In this document: piece by piece, positions 25,731 to 33,712 of the stretch
Layout of the letters: the number at the start of each line of letters is the position of its first letter
How positions within the stretch are numbered: position 1 is the first letter of the stretch
Assembly (NCBI GenBank): GCA_905203045.1
Contig: CAJKUH010000009.1
Coordinates: forward strand, 1-64,000
Length of the DNA: 64,000 nt
Direction of reading: 5' to 3'
Origin: an uncultured Eggerthella sp.
Lineage (GTDB): Bacteria; Actinomycetota; Coriobacteriia; Coriobacteriales; Eggerthellaceae
Translations under genes and position numbers: made by a program
Notes under the pieces: generated by a model
What the model was told of the DNA's origin: nothing
The model's input: the letters and a program-made list of their open reading frames with translations, nothing else
Database searches by the model: none

Positions 25731-26366
25731 CTAGTTCTTGGGCTTGAACAGTACCGGTCCCATGGGTACGTTGCAGATGCCTTCCAACACGGCGCTTGCC
25801 ATGGTGAACATGCCGCCGATGCCGCACAGACCGAAGAATACGCCGGCTGCGAAGATCAGGTCGCCCACCATTTCGGCGGGGCACAGGCCCATGCCGGTGA
25901 TGCCGTACAGGATCAGGCCGATTGCCGGGAAGAAGCTGGTTGCCCAGTCTACCAACGTGCCATGGATGTAGGCGGGAAGCTCGATGATGAGCAATATGCC
26001 GATAACCATGTTCACGATGCCGAACACATAGCCGTCAAACGCAATCATGCCCTGTGCTGCCAGGTAGGTCATGATGTTGCTGGCACCGCCAACGCCACCG
26101 AAGGCAATGGCGAAGATCATCATGGTCTGGCCGGGAATGTACATGTTGCGCTTGATCAGGATAGCTGCACCGAAGAAGAATCCGATGAACAGAATCACCT
26201 GAACAATGCCAAATGAAAGGTTCGTGGTTGCGTCCCCTGCCGCAAGGCCGGTGCCCTGCGCGAAGCAGATGAACGAGAAAATGGTAAAGACGGTTGCCGG
26301 AACGGCAAGGGGCTGGCCCCAGCCGGTTTTCTTGTAGGTTTCCTCTACTTCTTGCATCGTAGCCAT
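25731..26366 (-). CDS. Six-helix membrane protein, possible small-molecule transporter
   Basis: A 211-residue integral membrane protein with six hydrophobic segments. Its first 30 residues are cytoplasmic (MATMQEVEETYKKTGWGQPLAVPAT). The pattern of glycines (FGIVQVILFIGFFFGAAILI; IFAIAFGGVGGASNIM) loosely recalls the acetate/succinate channel family GPR1/FUN34/YaaH, but the NPAPLGL signature of that family is absent, so I do not assign it. Its ATG is 2 nt after the stop of the DUF6282-type gene, with the ribosome site inside that gene, so the two are translationally coupled. It probably moves the substrate or product of its partner. Confidence 0.7.
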   Translation of the reverse strand: MATMQEVEETYKKTGWGQPLAVPATVFTIFSFICFAQGTGLAAGDATTNLSFGIVQVILFIGFFFGAAILIKRNMYIPGQTMMIFAIAFGGVGGASNIMTYLAAQGMIAFDGYVFGIVNMVIGILLIIELPAYIHGTLVDWATSFFPAIGLILYGITGMGLCPAEMVGDLIFAAGVFFGLCGIGGMFTMASAVLEGICNVPMGPVLFKPKN

Positions 26367-26368
26367 GG

Positions 26369-27340
26369 TTATCCCTCCATCAGGAAGTGGGGAACGTCTT
26401 GCAGCATTACCTTCAGGTCTTCAGCAGGTACGCCGCCGTTCAGGTGCTCCTGTACGTTGCAGGCGTAGCCGCGCAGTGCGCGCAATGCCGGGAACATGCC
26501 CTGGTCGGAGCTCATTACGTAGTCGGAAGGCTTGGTGCCTGCTTCCTTCATGAACGAGCGGAGCGAACGATCGCGGTCGAACTCATAGAACGACTTCTCC
26601 ATCTTCACGCCCAGGCGAGCCATCTCGCGCTGCATTGCGATGCTCATTTCGGAGGTGCGCCAATCGATGTGCTGGTACACCATCTTGCGGATGCCCATTT
26701 CGTGTGCGGCGCGATAGAGCTTCAGGCCTTCGCGGTTGTCGATGTGGCCCGAGGAAAGGCAAACATCAGCATCGCGGATAAGCTCGAGGATCTCGTATAC
26801 CTCAGGCTTGAGGTTACCCTCTTCATCGAGCACGGTAACGCCGGGCTTGCCCTCGAGGGTCTTCATAGGCTGACCGCAGATTTCCGTTGCGAAGTGCTGG
26901 TAGGGAATGGAGCTGTCCCAAATCTGGAAGCCGTTCTGGGATTCCAGGGTAGGCATGAACACCGTCTTGGCGCCTGCCATGATGGCCGCTTCAACGGCTA
27001 CCGGGTTCAAGCCGCCTACCTCGTAGTTCAGGCAGATAGAGCCGTAAACCTTGAACTTATCGCCCTTGACGGCGTACTTTTGAGCGATCTTCGAACGGAA
27101 GAAGCTGCCGAATTCGTGGCACTTGATAACCACGCCATCAAGGCCGGCATCCTCATATTCGCGAACGAGCTCGAAGTCGTCGAGCACGAAGCCGTCGTCA
27201 CGGGTGGGGTTTGAATGCACGTGCGTGTCGATGGCGCCATGCAGAAGTTCCCAGGCGGTGTCGGATACTTCGTAGTTTTCCTCTGAGAAGAAGTCGTTCT
27301 GGGTGTCGAGTAATGCGAAATTCGGATTGTAGGTTTCCAT
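26369..27340 (-). CDS. DUF6282-type amidohydrolase-like protein
   Basis: A 323-residue protein with a metal-binding N-terminal motif GAIDTHVHSNPTRDD and a later VVIKCHEFGSFF, SSGHIDN and HIDWRT, the order expected for a TIM-barrel amidohydrolase. Overall it resembles the family called DUF6282, whose reaction is not known to me. The ATG at 27340 has AGGAGGGG 7 nt upstream. It forms a two-gene unit with the 6-TM protein, so it may hydrolyse a compound imported by that protein. The neighbouring LysR gene suggests substrate-induced expression. Confidence 0.7.
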   Translation of the reverse strand: METYNPNFALLDTQNDFFSEENYEVSDTAWELLHGAIDTHVHSNPTRDDGFVLDDFELVREYEDAGLDGVVIKCHEFGSFFRSKIAQKYAVKGDKFKVYGSICLNYEVGGLNPVAVEAAIMAGAKTVFMPTLESQNGFQIWDSSIPYQHFATEICGQPMKTLEGKPGVTVLDEEGNLKPEVYEILELIRDADVCLSSGHIDNREGLKLYRAAHEMGIRKMVYQHIDWRTSEMSIAMQREMARLGVKMEKSFYEFDRDRSLRSFMKEAGTKPSDYVMSSDQGMFPALRALRGYACNVQEHLNGGVPAEDLKVMLQDVPHFLMEG

Positions 27341-27536
27341 GATTCCCCTCCTATTGAATTGGTTTTTGAAAGGGAAGGCTTGGACATCCCCATGTCGTAA
27401 GCTTTGGCGTCCCCACGCCTTTGCTTGCCTTTCCCTTGAACCCATCATTGCCGTTTATGGGTTTCGGTTCAAATCACAAGTTTTACTGATTGATTACTAG
27501 ATATAAGGAATCGGAATATCCCCAGGTAGATTGCGT

Positions 27537-27558
27537 GAACATGTTCTAGAACAAGTTC
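27537..27558. promoter_or_regulatory. Overlapping palindromes upstream of the DUF6282-type operon
   Basis: GAACATGTTCTAGAACAAGTTC contains GAACATGTTC and GTTCTAGAAC as overlapping palindromes. It lies about 200 bp upstream of the operon start, in the 315-bp gap before pepF's stop. It could be an operator for the nearby LysR protein or another dimeric regulator. The same gap also holds GGCGTCCCCACGCC near 27409 and the pepF terminator. Confidence 0.4.
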
Positions 27559-27589
27559 AAAAAGGGAACAGAGGGAACCAAATTGTACG

Positions 27590-27629
27590 AAAACAAACAG
27601 GCCCGCTCCTTATGGAAAGAGCGGGCCTG
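27590..27629 (-). terminator. Terminator of pepF
   Basis: CAGGCCCGCTC at 27599-27609 pairs perfectly with GAGCGGGCCTG at 27619-27629; on the minus strand it is followed by TTTGTTTTC. Confidence 0.8.
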
Positions 27630-27655
27630 CGGGGCAATCGGCTGCAGATTCGATG

Positions 27656-29479
27656 CTATTCGGTTGCGTTTTCAGCCTTGAGCTTGTGGCAGGTTTCGGC
27701 CATTTCTTCCACTAGTTCGCCGAAGAGCGCCAGGGCGTCTTCAACAGGTTTGGGGCTGAGCATGTCCACGCCTGCGCCACGCAAAAGCTCGATAGGCGGC
27801 TTGGAACTGCCGCCCTTCAGGAATCCTAAGTAATCGTTTCGGCCCTCTTCGCCCAATTCGACGATGCGCTGCGAAAGCGCAATGGCGGCGGCGAAGCCGG
27901 TGGCGTACTGGTATACATAGAAGCGGTAGTAGAAATGGGGGATGCGCGCCCATTCAAGCGCAATGTCATCGTCGACTTTGATGCCGTCGCCGAAGTATTG
28001 GGCATTCAGGTCCTTGTAAATGCTGCACAGGGCATCGGCGGTGATGCCAGCGCCCTGAGCGGTGAGCTCGGCCACTTTCAGCTCGAATTCGGCGAACATC
28101 GTTTGGCGGTACAGCGTGGCGCGGAACTGCTCCAGGAAATGATTCAGGAAGTAGGCACGCTCGCGTTCGCTCTTCGCGTGGTCAAGGAAGTAGCGGGTAA
28201 GCAGCGCTTCGTTGCAGGTTGATGCCACTTCGGCCACGAAGATGACGTAGTCGGAATAGCACACGGGCTGGTTGGCGCAGGAAAGGTACGTATGGATGGA
28301 GTGACCCATTTCATGGATGAGCGTGAACACGTCGTCGAGCTTGCCCTGGAAGTTCATCAGGATTACCGGGTGCATGCCGTATCCGCCGGCAGAGTAGGCG
28401 CCGCTGCGCTTGCCTGGGGTTTCGTAGACATCGACCCAGCGCTCGGAAAGGCCACGGCGAACCAGGGCAAGGTAGTCTTCGCCCATCGGTTTGAGCGCTT
28501 CCAGGATGATGTCGCAGGCCTCTTCGTAGGTGAAGGTCATTTCCATTTCATCTACCACGGGCACGTACAAATCGGAAAAGCGCAGCTCGTCGACGCCCAG
28601 CAGCTCTTTGCGCAGTGCCACGTAGCGGTACATGGCGTCCATGTTGTTGTGCACGGTTTCGATGAGGTTGGTGTACACCTGCGTGGGCACTTCGTTGCCG
28701 GAGAGGGCCGCTTCGAGGGCCGAATTGTAGTGGCGCGCGTCGGCGAAGAACTTCAGCTGCTTGTTCTGCGCGCCCAAGGTTGCCGCAAAGGTGTTGCGGA
28801 ACTGGCGGTAGCTTGAATACAGCGAATGGTATGCCGATTCACGCAGGGTGCGGTCGGTCGACATCATCAAGGGGATGTAGCTGCCGTGCGTTACCGGATG
28901 GGCGTTGCCTTCCGCGTCGATGGCATCGGGGAAGGTGAGGTCGGCATCGTTCAGCAGCGAGAAGATGTTGTCGGGCTGGCTTGCCATGTCGCCTGCGGCT
29001 GCCAGCAATTTTTCCTCTGCCGGGGTCAACACGTGTTCGCGCTTGGCGAAGATCACGTCCAGGCAACGGCGGTACTGCTCCAGGGCGGGCTCTTCTGCGT
29101 AGAAGGCTTCCATCTGCGCTTCGGAAAGCGAGAGCAGTTCGGACGTGAACCAGGAGGCGGCGCTGGAAATGGCAACCCACAGCGTCATAACCTGGCTGGA
29201 ATAGTCCTGGTAACGTGATTCGCGCGTGTCTTCGTCGCTTTTGCGCTCGGCGTAGTTCACCAGCTTGGTAAGCACCAGGTCGGCTTCGTCGTCGAAGCGC
29301 AGGTAGGCAAGCAAATCTGCTGCCGACTGCGAGATTTTGCCCTGGAAGGAAGCGAACTTTGGGGGCAGTTCCTTTGCCTTTTCCAGCGCAGCCAGGAAGG
29401 CCTCGTCGTTTTCATAGACGCTGGTAAGGTCCCAGCGGTACTGCTCAGGGATTTCCTCGCGGGAAGAATAAGTGGTCAT
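27656..29479 (-). CDS. pepF: Oligoendopeptidase F (M3 metallopeptidase)
   Basis: A 607-residue cytoplasmic zinc peptidase that cuts oligopeptides. The HExxH site is in LIHEMGHSIHTYL, with the third ligand Glu in VAEVASTCNEALL. The N-terminal oligopeptidase F domain (about 110-180) precedes the M3 catalytic domain. Length is typical (about 600). Start supported by AAGGAG 6 nt before the ATG. The elp3 gene lies 131 nt upstream on the same strand. Confidence 0.94.
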   Translation of the reverse strand: MTTYSSREEIPEQYRWDLTSVYENDEAFLAALEKAKELPPKFASFQGKISQSAADLLAYLRFDDEADLVLTKLVNYAERKSDEDTRESRYQDYSSQVMTLWVAISSAASWFTSELLSLSEAQMEAFYAEEPALEQYRRCLDVIFAKREHVLTPAEEKLLAAAGDMASQPDNIFSLLNDADLTFPDAIDAEGNAHPVTHGSYIPLMMSTDRTLRESAYHSLYSSYRQFRNTFAATLGAQNKQLKFFADARHYNSALEAALSGNEVPTQVYTNLIETVHNNMDAMYRYVALRKELLGVDELRFSDLYVPVVDEMEMTFTYEEACDIILEALKPMGEDYLALVRRGLSERWVDVYETPGKRSGAYSAGGYGMHPVILMNFQGKLDDVFTLIHEMGHSIHTYLSCANQPVCYSDYVIFVAEVASTCNEALLTRYFLDHAKSERERAYFLNHFLEQFRATLYRQTMFAEFELKVAELTAQGAGITADALCSIYKDLNAQYFGDGIKVDDDIALEWARIPHFYYRFYVYQYATGFAAAIALSQRIVELGEEGRNDYLGFLKGGSSKPPIELLRGAGVDMLSPKPVEDALALFGELVEEMAETCHKLKAENATE

Positions 29480-29610
29480 ACGTGCTCCTTGCGTTTGCCC
29501 GCATGGCCGGGGTATAAGGGCGGCGGTGGCTTAGCGCCATGCGTGGCCGCCTTTAGACGTTGTGGTCCATGCGAGCGGTTTTCTTATCGCAAGCAATAGT
29601 ACGCCATTGG

Positions 29611-31608
29611 TTACAGCATGCGCTGTTGGTACAGGCCATTGTCATAGAAACCCAGTTTTCGGTAGTACCCACGGGTGCCCACCGCGCTGATAACGTTGAT
29701 GCGCTTATACCCCGCCTCTGCTGCCAATGTACAGGCACGGTTCACCAGCTGGGTTCCCAAGCCGCGGTGCTGGGCGCTGTCCGTGCCCGCATGCTGGATC
29801 TTCTCGACGCGCCCGTACACATGCACTTCGCGGATCATGGCCTCGCCTTCGCGAAGGGGAAAGGGCTGCACTTCGGGCGTTGCCGCATTGCGCTCTTCGC
29901 CGTATTCGGCGGCAAGGCGGTGAAGTGCCTCTTCGTGAGGCAGCGAAAGGCGCAGGAACCCGGCGATTTTCCCTTGGGGTGTTACCCACTGCAGGAAGCG
30001 TTCGCTGGTGGCGGTGGTCTCGTATTCCACGGTTTCGAGCGAAAGATCTTCGGCGTCGACGTCGGCAAGGCTTACCTCGCGGTGGCGGATCTCGGCGGTG
30101 GCAAGCCCCGTTGAGTCGATGCGCTGTTCCACCAGCTGGCGCAGGTTCACCTTCTTGTTGCCCGCCTTGATATCGGGCGCCGAAATATCGCGGATCATGC
30201 GCGATATGCGGGTGAAAGCCGGCGTGGCGCACGTGTCGGCAACCAGCACCTCAACCAGTTCCTGCTCCGAATAGGGCTGCCAGCTTCCGTCGGCGTAATG
30301 ACTGCAAAGCCCTGTACCCTCAACCAGCACGCAGGGGTAGAGCTTCACTTCGTCAGGCTGGAATGCCGGGTTTGTGCAAAGCTGCAGGTAGTCGCGCTTG
30401 TCCGATTCCGGCGTGGCGCCCAAAAGGTTTACCATGGCGTGCACGTGCGTCTTGAACCCGAACAGGCGCAAAAGCTCGAAGGCCCGCTTGATCTGCGCAG
30501 TTGAGGTATGGCGCTTGTTCGTTTCGCGCACCTGCGCGTCAAGGCTTTGGATGCCCATCTGCACCTTGGTGCATCCCATGCGGCGAAGCGCCGCCAAGTG
30601 GGTGGGTGTTATGCGCTCGGGGCGTGTCTCTATCACCAGGCCGACCACGCGATGGGCGGCGTCGACGTTCTTGCGGTGCTCTTCTTTGAGCTCTTCCCAG
30701 GTGGCCGTCTGCTGCTGGGCCGCTTGCTGCCAGGCTTCGCTTGCACCGTACAGGCGGTCGAATGCCTGGTTGTACGAGCTTTCGCGTGCATCGATGCGCT
30801 GCTGCTCTTCGGCGACGAATTCCTTCAGCATGCCGGGGTCGCTTGAAAGCCCCAGCTTTTCGTAGGCGCGTCTGCGTGCGGGCATGGCGGCAGCTGAAGC
30901 ACTCCCGTCGTTCAAGGCGCGGAACAGCTCGCGGATGAACCAGATCTGGTAGCACTCCGGATAGTCGCTCCAGGTGCCGCCCAGCACGATGAGTTCTACC
31001 TTGTCGGTCACGTGTCCCATTTCCGTAAGCGCCTTCAGGCGGGCTGCCACCTGCAAGTACGGGTCGAAGAACGTGCGCTCGGCACGTTGGCAGGCGGGCT
31101 CGTCGGCTAGATAGCTTTTGGGCATGCGCAGGTCGTTGGGGCAGTACAAGCAGTCGCTCGAGCACTTCCAGGGTTTGGTGAGCACGGTGATGGTGGCCAC
31201 TCCCGAAGCGGTGCGCCTTGGCTTCATCTGAAGGGTGCGCGCCAGGCGGCGCTGCTGCTCGGCGGAAAGCGCCCAGGCAGCCCAGCGTTCGGGTTGGTTT
31301 TTCTTCACGTTAAGGTAGAAAGCCATAAGCTGGCGCTTGGAAAGCGGGCGTGGGGCGGTTTGGTGCCCGGCATCCTGATGGGTTTTGCTGCTGGTGCCTG
31401 CCGTGGCGGTAGCAGCGCCCAGCGCTTTGGCTGGTTCGGCCTCGGTTGCGCCTGTGGGAGCGGTTTCCGCCGCAGCGTTGCAGGCGGCGCGCTTTGCTTC
31501 TTCCAGGATGCGCTTGTTGTGGCGGTTGATGATCTTGGTAAGCTCGCGTTCGTCAAGGCGTTCCTTGGTTTCGAGCGCGTGCACTATGTCGAAAAGGGCT
31601 TGTTCCAT
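29611..31608 (-). CDS. Elp3-type tRNA-modifying radical SAM/GNAT enzyme
   Basis: A 665-residue homologue of the Elongator catalytic subunit, which adds a carboxymethyl group to uridine 34 of certain tRNAs. Order: an N-terminal helical region, a low-complexity Ala/Thr linker (about 45-85), the radical SAM core with CSSDCLYCPND (cysteines at the iron-sulfur site), GLVIETRPERITPTHL and QMGIQSLDAQV, and a C-terminal GNAT acetyltransferase domain with QHRGLGTQLVNRACTLA. Bacterial Elp3 acts without the other Elongator subunits. No partner gene is nearby. Confidence 0.93.
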   Translation of the reverse strand: MEQALFDIVHALETKERLDERELTKIINRHNKRILEEAKRAACNAAAETAPTGATEAEPAKALGAATATAGTSSKTHQDAGHQTAPRPLSKRQLMAFYLNVKKNQPERWAAWALSAEQQRRLARTLQMKPRRTASGVATITVLTKPWKCSSDCLYCPNDLRMPKSYLADEPACQRAERTFFDPYLQVAARLKALTEMGHVTDKVELIVLGGTWSDYPECYQIWFIRELFRALNDGSASAAAMPARRRAYEKLGLSSDPGMLKEFVAEEQQRIDARESSYNQAFDRLYGASEAWQQAAQQQTATWEELKEEHRKNVDAAHRVVGLVIETRPERITPTHLAALRRMGCTKVQMGIQSLDAQVRETNKRHTSTAQIKRAFELLRLFGFKTHVHAMVNLLGATPESDKRDYLQLCTNPAFQPDEVKLYPCVLVEGTGLCSHYADGSWQPYSEQELVEVLVADTCATPAFTRISRMIRDISAPDIKAGNKKVNLRQLVEQRIDSTGLATAEIRHREVSLADVDAEDLSLETVEYETTATSERFLQWVTPQGKIAGFLRLSLPHEEALHRLAAEYGEERNAATPEVQPFPLREGEAMIREVHVYGRVEKIQHAGTDSAQHRGLGTQLVNRACTLAAEAGYKRINVISAVGTRGYYRKLGFYDNGLYQQRML

Positions 31609-31693
31609 GCGCCTGATTATACGGGAACGCCCCCGGCATCCGCTTTGCGCGGCGAGTGCCAGGGGCGTTTCATGTGCTTGTATACGGGGTGGT

Positions 31694-32743
31694 TTAGGCG
31701 AACATCATGAACAGATTTGCCAAAAGGTATCCGATAACGCCGCAGGCAGGGAAGGTGAGGATCCATGCCAGCACCATGTTGCGGGCAATGCCCCAGTTGA
31801 CGCGCTTGAACGATTTGCTGGCGCCAACGCCCATGATGGCCGAAGTGTTGCAGTGGCCGGTGGAAACGGGCATGCCGGTAAGGCTGGCGAACAGAAGCGT
31901 GAAGGTGGTAGAGAAGTTGGCGGCAACGCCCTGGTACTTTTCAAGCTTCACCATGTCCATACCGACCGACTTGATGATGCGCTTGCCGCCCACGACCGTG
32001 CCCAGCGAAATGGCAAGCGAGCAGGTGACCATAAGCCACAGGGGAAAGCCGTTCGAATCGGGAGTGGCGTTGCCGAAGGAAAGGGCGATGCCCAGCATGG
32101 CGATGGACATGAACTTCTGGCCATCTTGCGCGCCATGCAGGAAGGAAAGCGCCACCGCGCACACGTCCTGGATGCCGGTGAAGGCGCGGTTGGCGGCTTG
32201 GCGGTTAACGTAGGTGCACACCTTTTCGATGATCTTCACGAACAGCCAGCCCAACAAAAAGCCCGCTACCAGGGAAAACACCATGCCGTAGATTACTTTT
32301 GCCCATTCGGCGGGGACAACGCCTGCCCATCCGTTAAGCGCGATGGCGCCGCCTGTGACACCGGCGATAAGGCTGTGCGACTTAGAGCAGGGGATGCCGA
32401 AGAACCAGCAGAAGATGCCCCATAGAATAGCGCCTATCATGGCTGCCATCAGGGCATAGAGCGCCGCATCGGTGTTTCCCGAGAAATCAACCATGCCGAA
32501 CATCGTTTTCGCGACGGCGGTGGATATGTAGGTCATGCCCACCAGGCCTACGAAGTTGAACACGGCGGCGAGGCCGATGGCCACGCCAGGTTTTAAGCAA
32601 CGGGTGGAAACCACGGTGGCGATGGCGTTGGGGGCGTCGGTTGCGCCCGATACCGCGGTAACGCCGATTACCAGAATCAAAATGACGAACAGGCTCGGCT
32701 GGGCCATTGCCTGCGAAATAAAATCAAAAAAAGAAAGCGCCAT
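31694..32743 (-). CDS. Second PiT-family inorganic phosphate permease
   Basis: A 349-residue polytopic protein. The two PiT half-motifs are SGATDAPNAIATVVSTR (near 35) and FLHGAQDGQKFMSIAMLG (near 205). It differs enough from the 3537-4694 protein (ATDAPN instead of FHDTAN) to belong to another PiT branch. The ATG at 32743 has only a modest AAGGGA upstream; a TTG 33 nt earlier is in frame. The gene is not next to a phoU-like gene. A GC-rich inverted repeat (31626-31637 with 31658-31669) between it and elp3 may end the transcript. Confidence 0.9.
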   Translation of the reverse strand: MALSFFDFISQAMAQPSLFVILILVIGVTAVSGATDAPNAIATVVSTRCLKPGVAIGLAAVFNFVGLVGMTYISTAVAKTMFGMVDFSGNTDAALYALMAAMIGAILWGIFCWFFGIPCSKSHSLIAGVTGGAIALNGWAGVVPAEWAKVIYGMVFSLVAGFLLGWLFVKIIEKVCTYVNRQAANRAFTGIQDVCAVALSFLHGAQDGQKFMSIAMLGIALSFGNATPDSNGFPLWLMVTCSLAISLGTVVGGKRIIKSVGMDMVKLEKYQGVAANFSTTFTLLFASLTGMPVSTGHCNTSAIMGVGASKSFKRVNWGIARNMVLAWILTFPACGVIGYLLANLFMMFA

Positions 32744-33061
32744 TACGTCCCTTATGTAGCGTGGTTCTTGTTGCACTTTTGTAACAAGCTGCGATCATAT
32801 TTGACCACTATTTAACAATGCTACCTTACGTGTGACGCTTTTGGGCGCTCAAACTGGTATGATGCTTGCTTTTTCCGCCATTTCCCGTTTCCTTTCATCG
32901 GCTTAGCCCCGTTTGTTGCATTTTGATTCGCTCGTTCGGCGCATTCCTCAATGGCCTCGTCAATCGGTGTCCAAAACGTTGCCCATCGGTAGGCGGCAAT
33001 GCGCCTACAATCGAACAAAAGCGAGCAACGCATAAGGGATGCGTTGAAAGAAAGGAACATC

Positions 33062-33478
33062 ATGGCTGAAAAAGAAGAGTTCATCGAAGTCTTGAAAACC
33101 ACGCCGCTTATTGCCCTTGCTTCCGCAGGCGAGGCCGGTCCCAACGTCCGCATCATGGATTTCCTCTTCGACGAAGAGGCCAAGACCATCTATTTCCCCG
33201 CCTCGTCGCGCTCCCATAAGGTGGATGAGTTCGAGGCGAGCAACACCGTTGCCCTTACCACCATTCCCATGGGCCCTGGCGCTGTGGTGCGCATTCAGGG
33301 CGCCAAGGTTTCCAAGAGCGCCAAGAGCGTTGCCGATGTGCGTGAAGCGCTGACCGCAAAGCGCGGTGGCGTGGCCCATCTGCTCGATGCGTTCGGCGAA
33401 ACCGGCGTGGTGTACGAAATCCCCGTTACCGGCGGCGTGATCATCGACAAGGGCAAGCCTTCCAAGGTTGAGCTCTAA
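33062..33478 (+). CDS. Pyridoxamine 5'-phosphate oxidase-like FMN-binding protein
   Basis: A 138-residue split-barrel protein of the PNPOx-like family that binds FMN or a related flavin. Seen: the first barrel strands LIALASAGEAGPNVRIMDFLF, and ARTIYF/KTIYFPASSRSHKVDEFEA, where the Ser-Arg-Ser-His segment matches the phosphate-binding part. These short proteins are usually general flavin reductases or of unknown role. The ATG at 33062 follows GAAAGGAAC; an in-frame ATG at 32999 is less well placed. Confidence 0.8.
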   Translation: MAEKEEFIEVLKTTPLIALASAGEAGPNVRIMDFLFDEEAKTIYFPASSRSHKVDEFEASNTVALTTIPMGPGAVVRIQGAKVSKSAKSVADVREALTAKRGGVAHLLDAFGETGVVYEIPVTGGVIIDKGKPSKVEL

Positions 33479-33495
33479 GCGAAATGCACATGTTG

Positions 33496-33530
33496 CAAAG
33501 GCCGTTTTCCGAAAGGGGAGTGGCCTTTTT
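33496..33530 (+). terminator. Terminator of the PNPOx-like gene
   Basis: AAAGGCC near 33498 pairs with GGCCTTT near 33523, followed by a run of T. The hairpin has a long purine-rich loop. Confidence 0.7.
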
Positions 33531-33712
33531 CTTTGCGTGCAGCGCCAGAGTTTTCGCTTACCGCCAGTGGGGCGCCCTTGCCTGCGTTGTGGTGCGGGCG
33601 TGCGGGCGGTGCGGTATCATAGCGGCAACTGTTTCAAATGAGCTTTGAATGGCGTTTCGCGCTCAGGCGGACAGGCGATTAACACCCAGCCTAGTACAGA
33701 AGGGTAGGATCC

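Noticed and set aside
25731..26366. Assignment of the 6-TM protein to the GPR1/FUN34/YaaH acetate transporters
   Set aside because: The helix count and some glycines agree, but the family signature NPAPLGL is missing.
27537..27558. LexA (SOS) box
   Set aside because: The palindrome GAACATGTTC has a 2-nt centre, not the 4-nt spacing of the actinobacterial GAAC-N4-GTTC box, and no SOS gene is adjacent.
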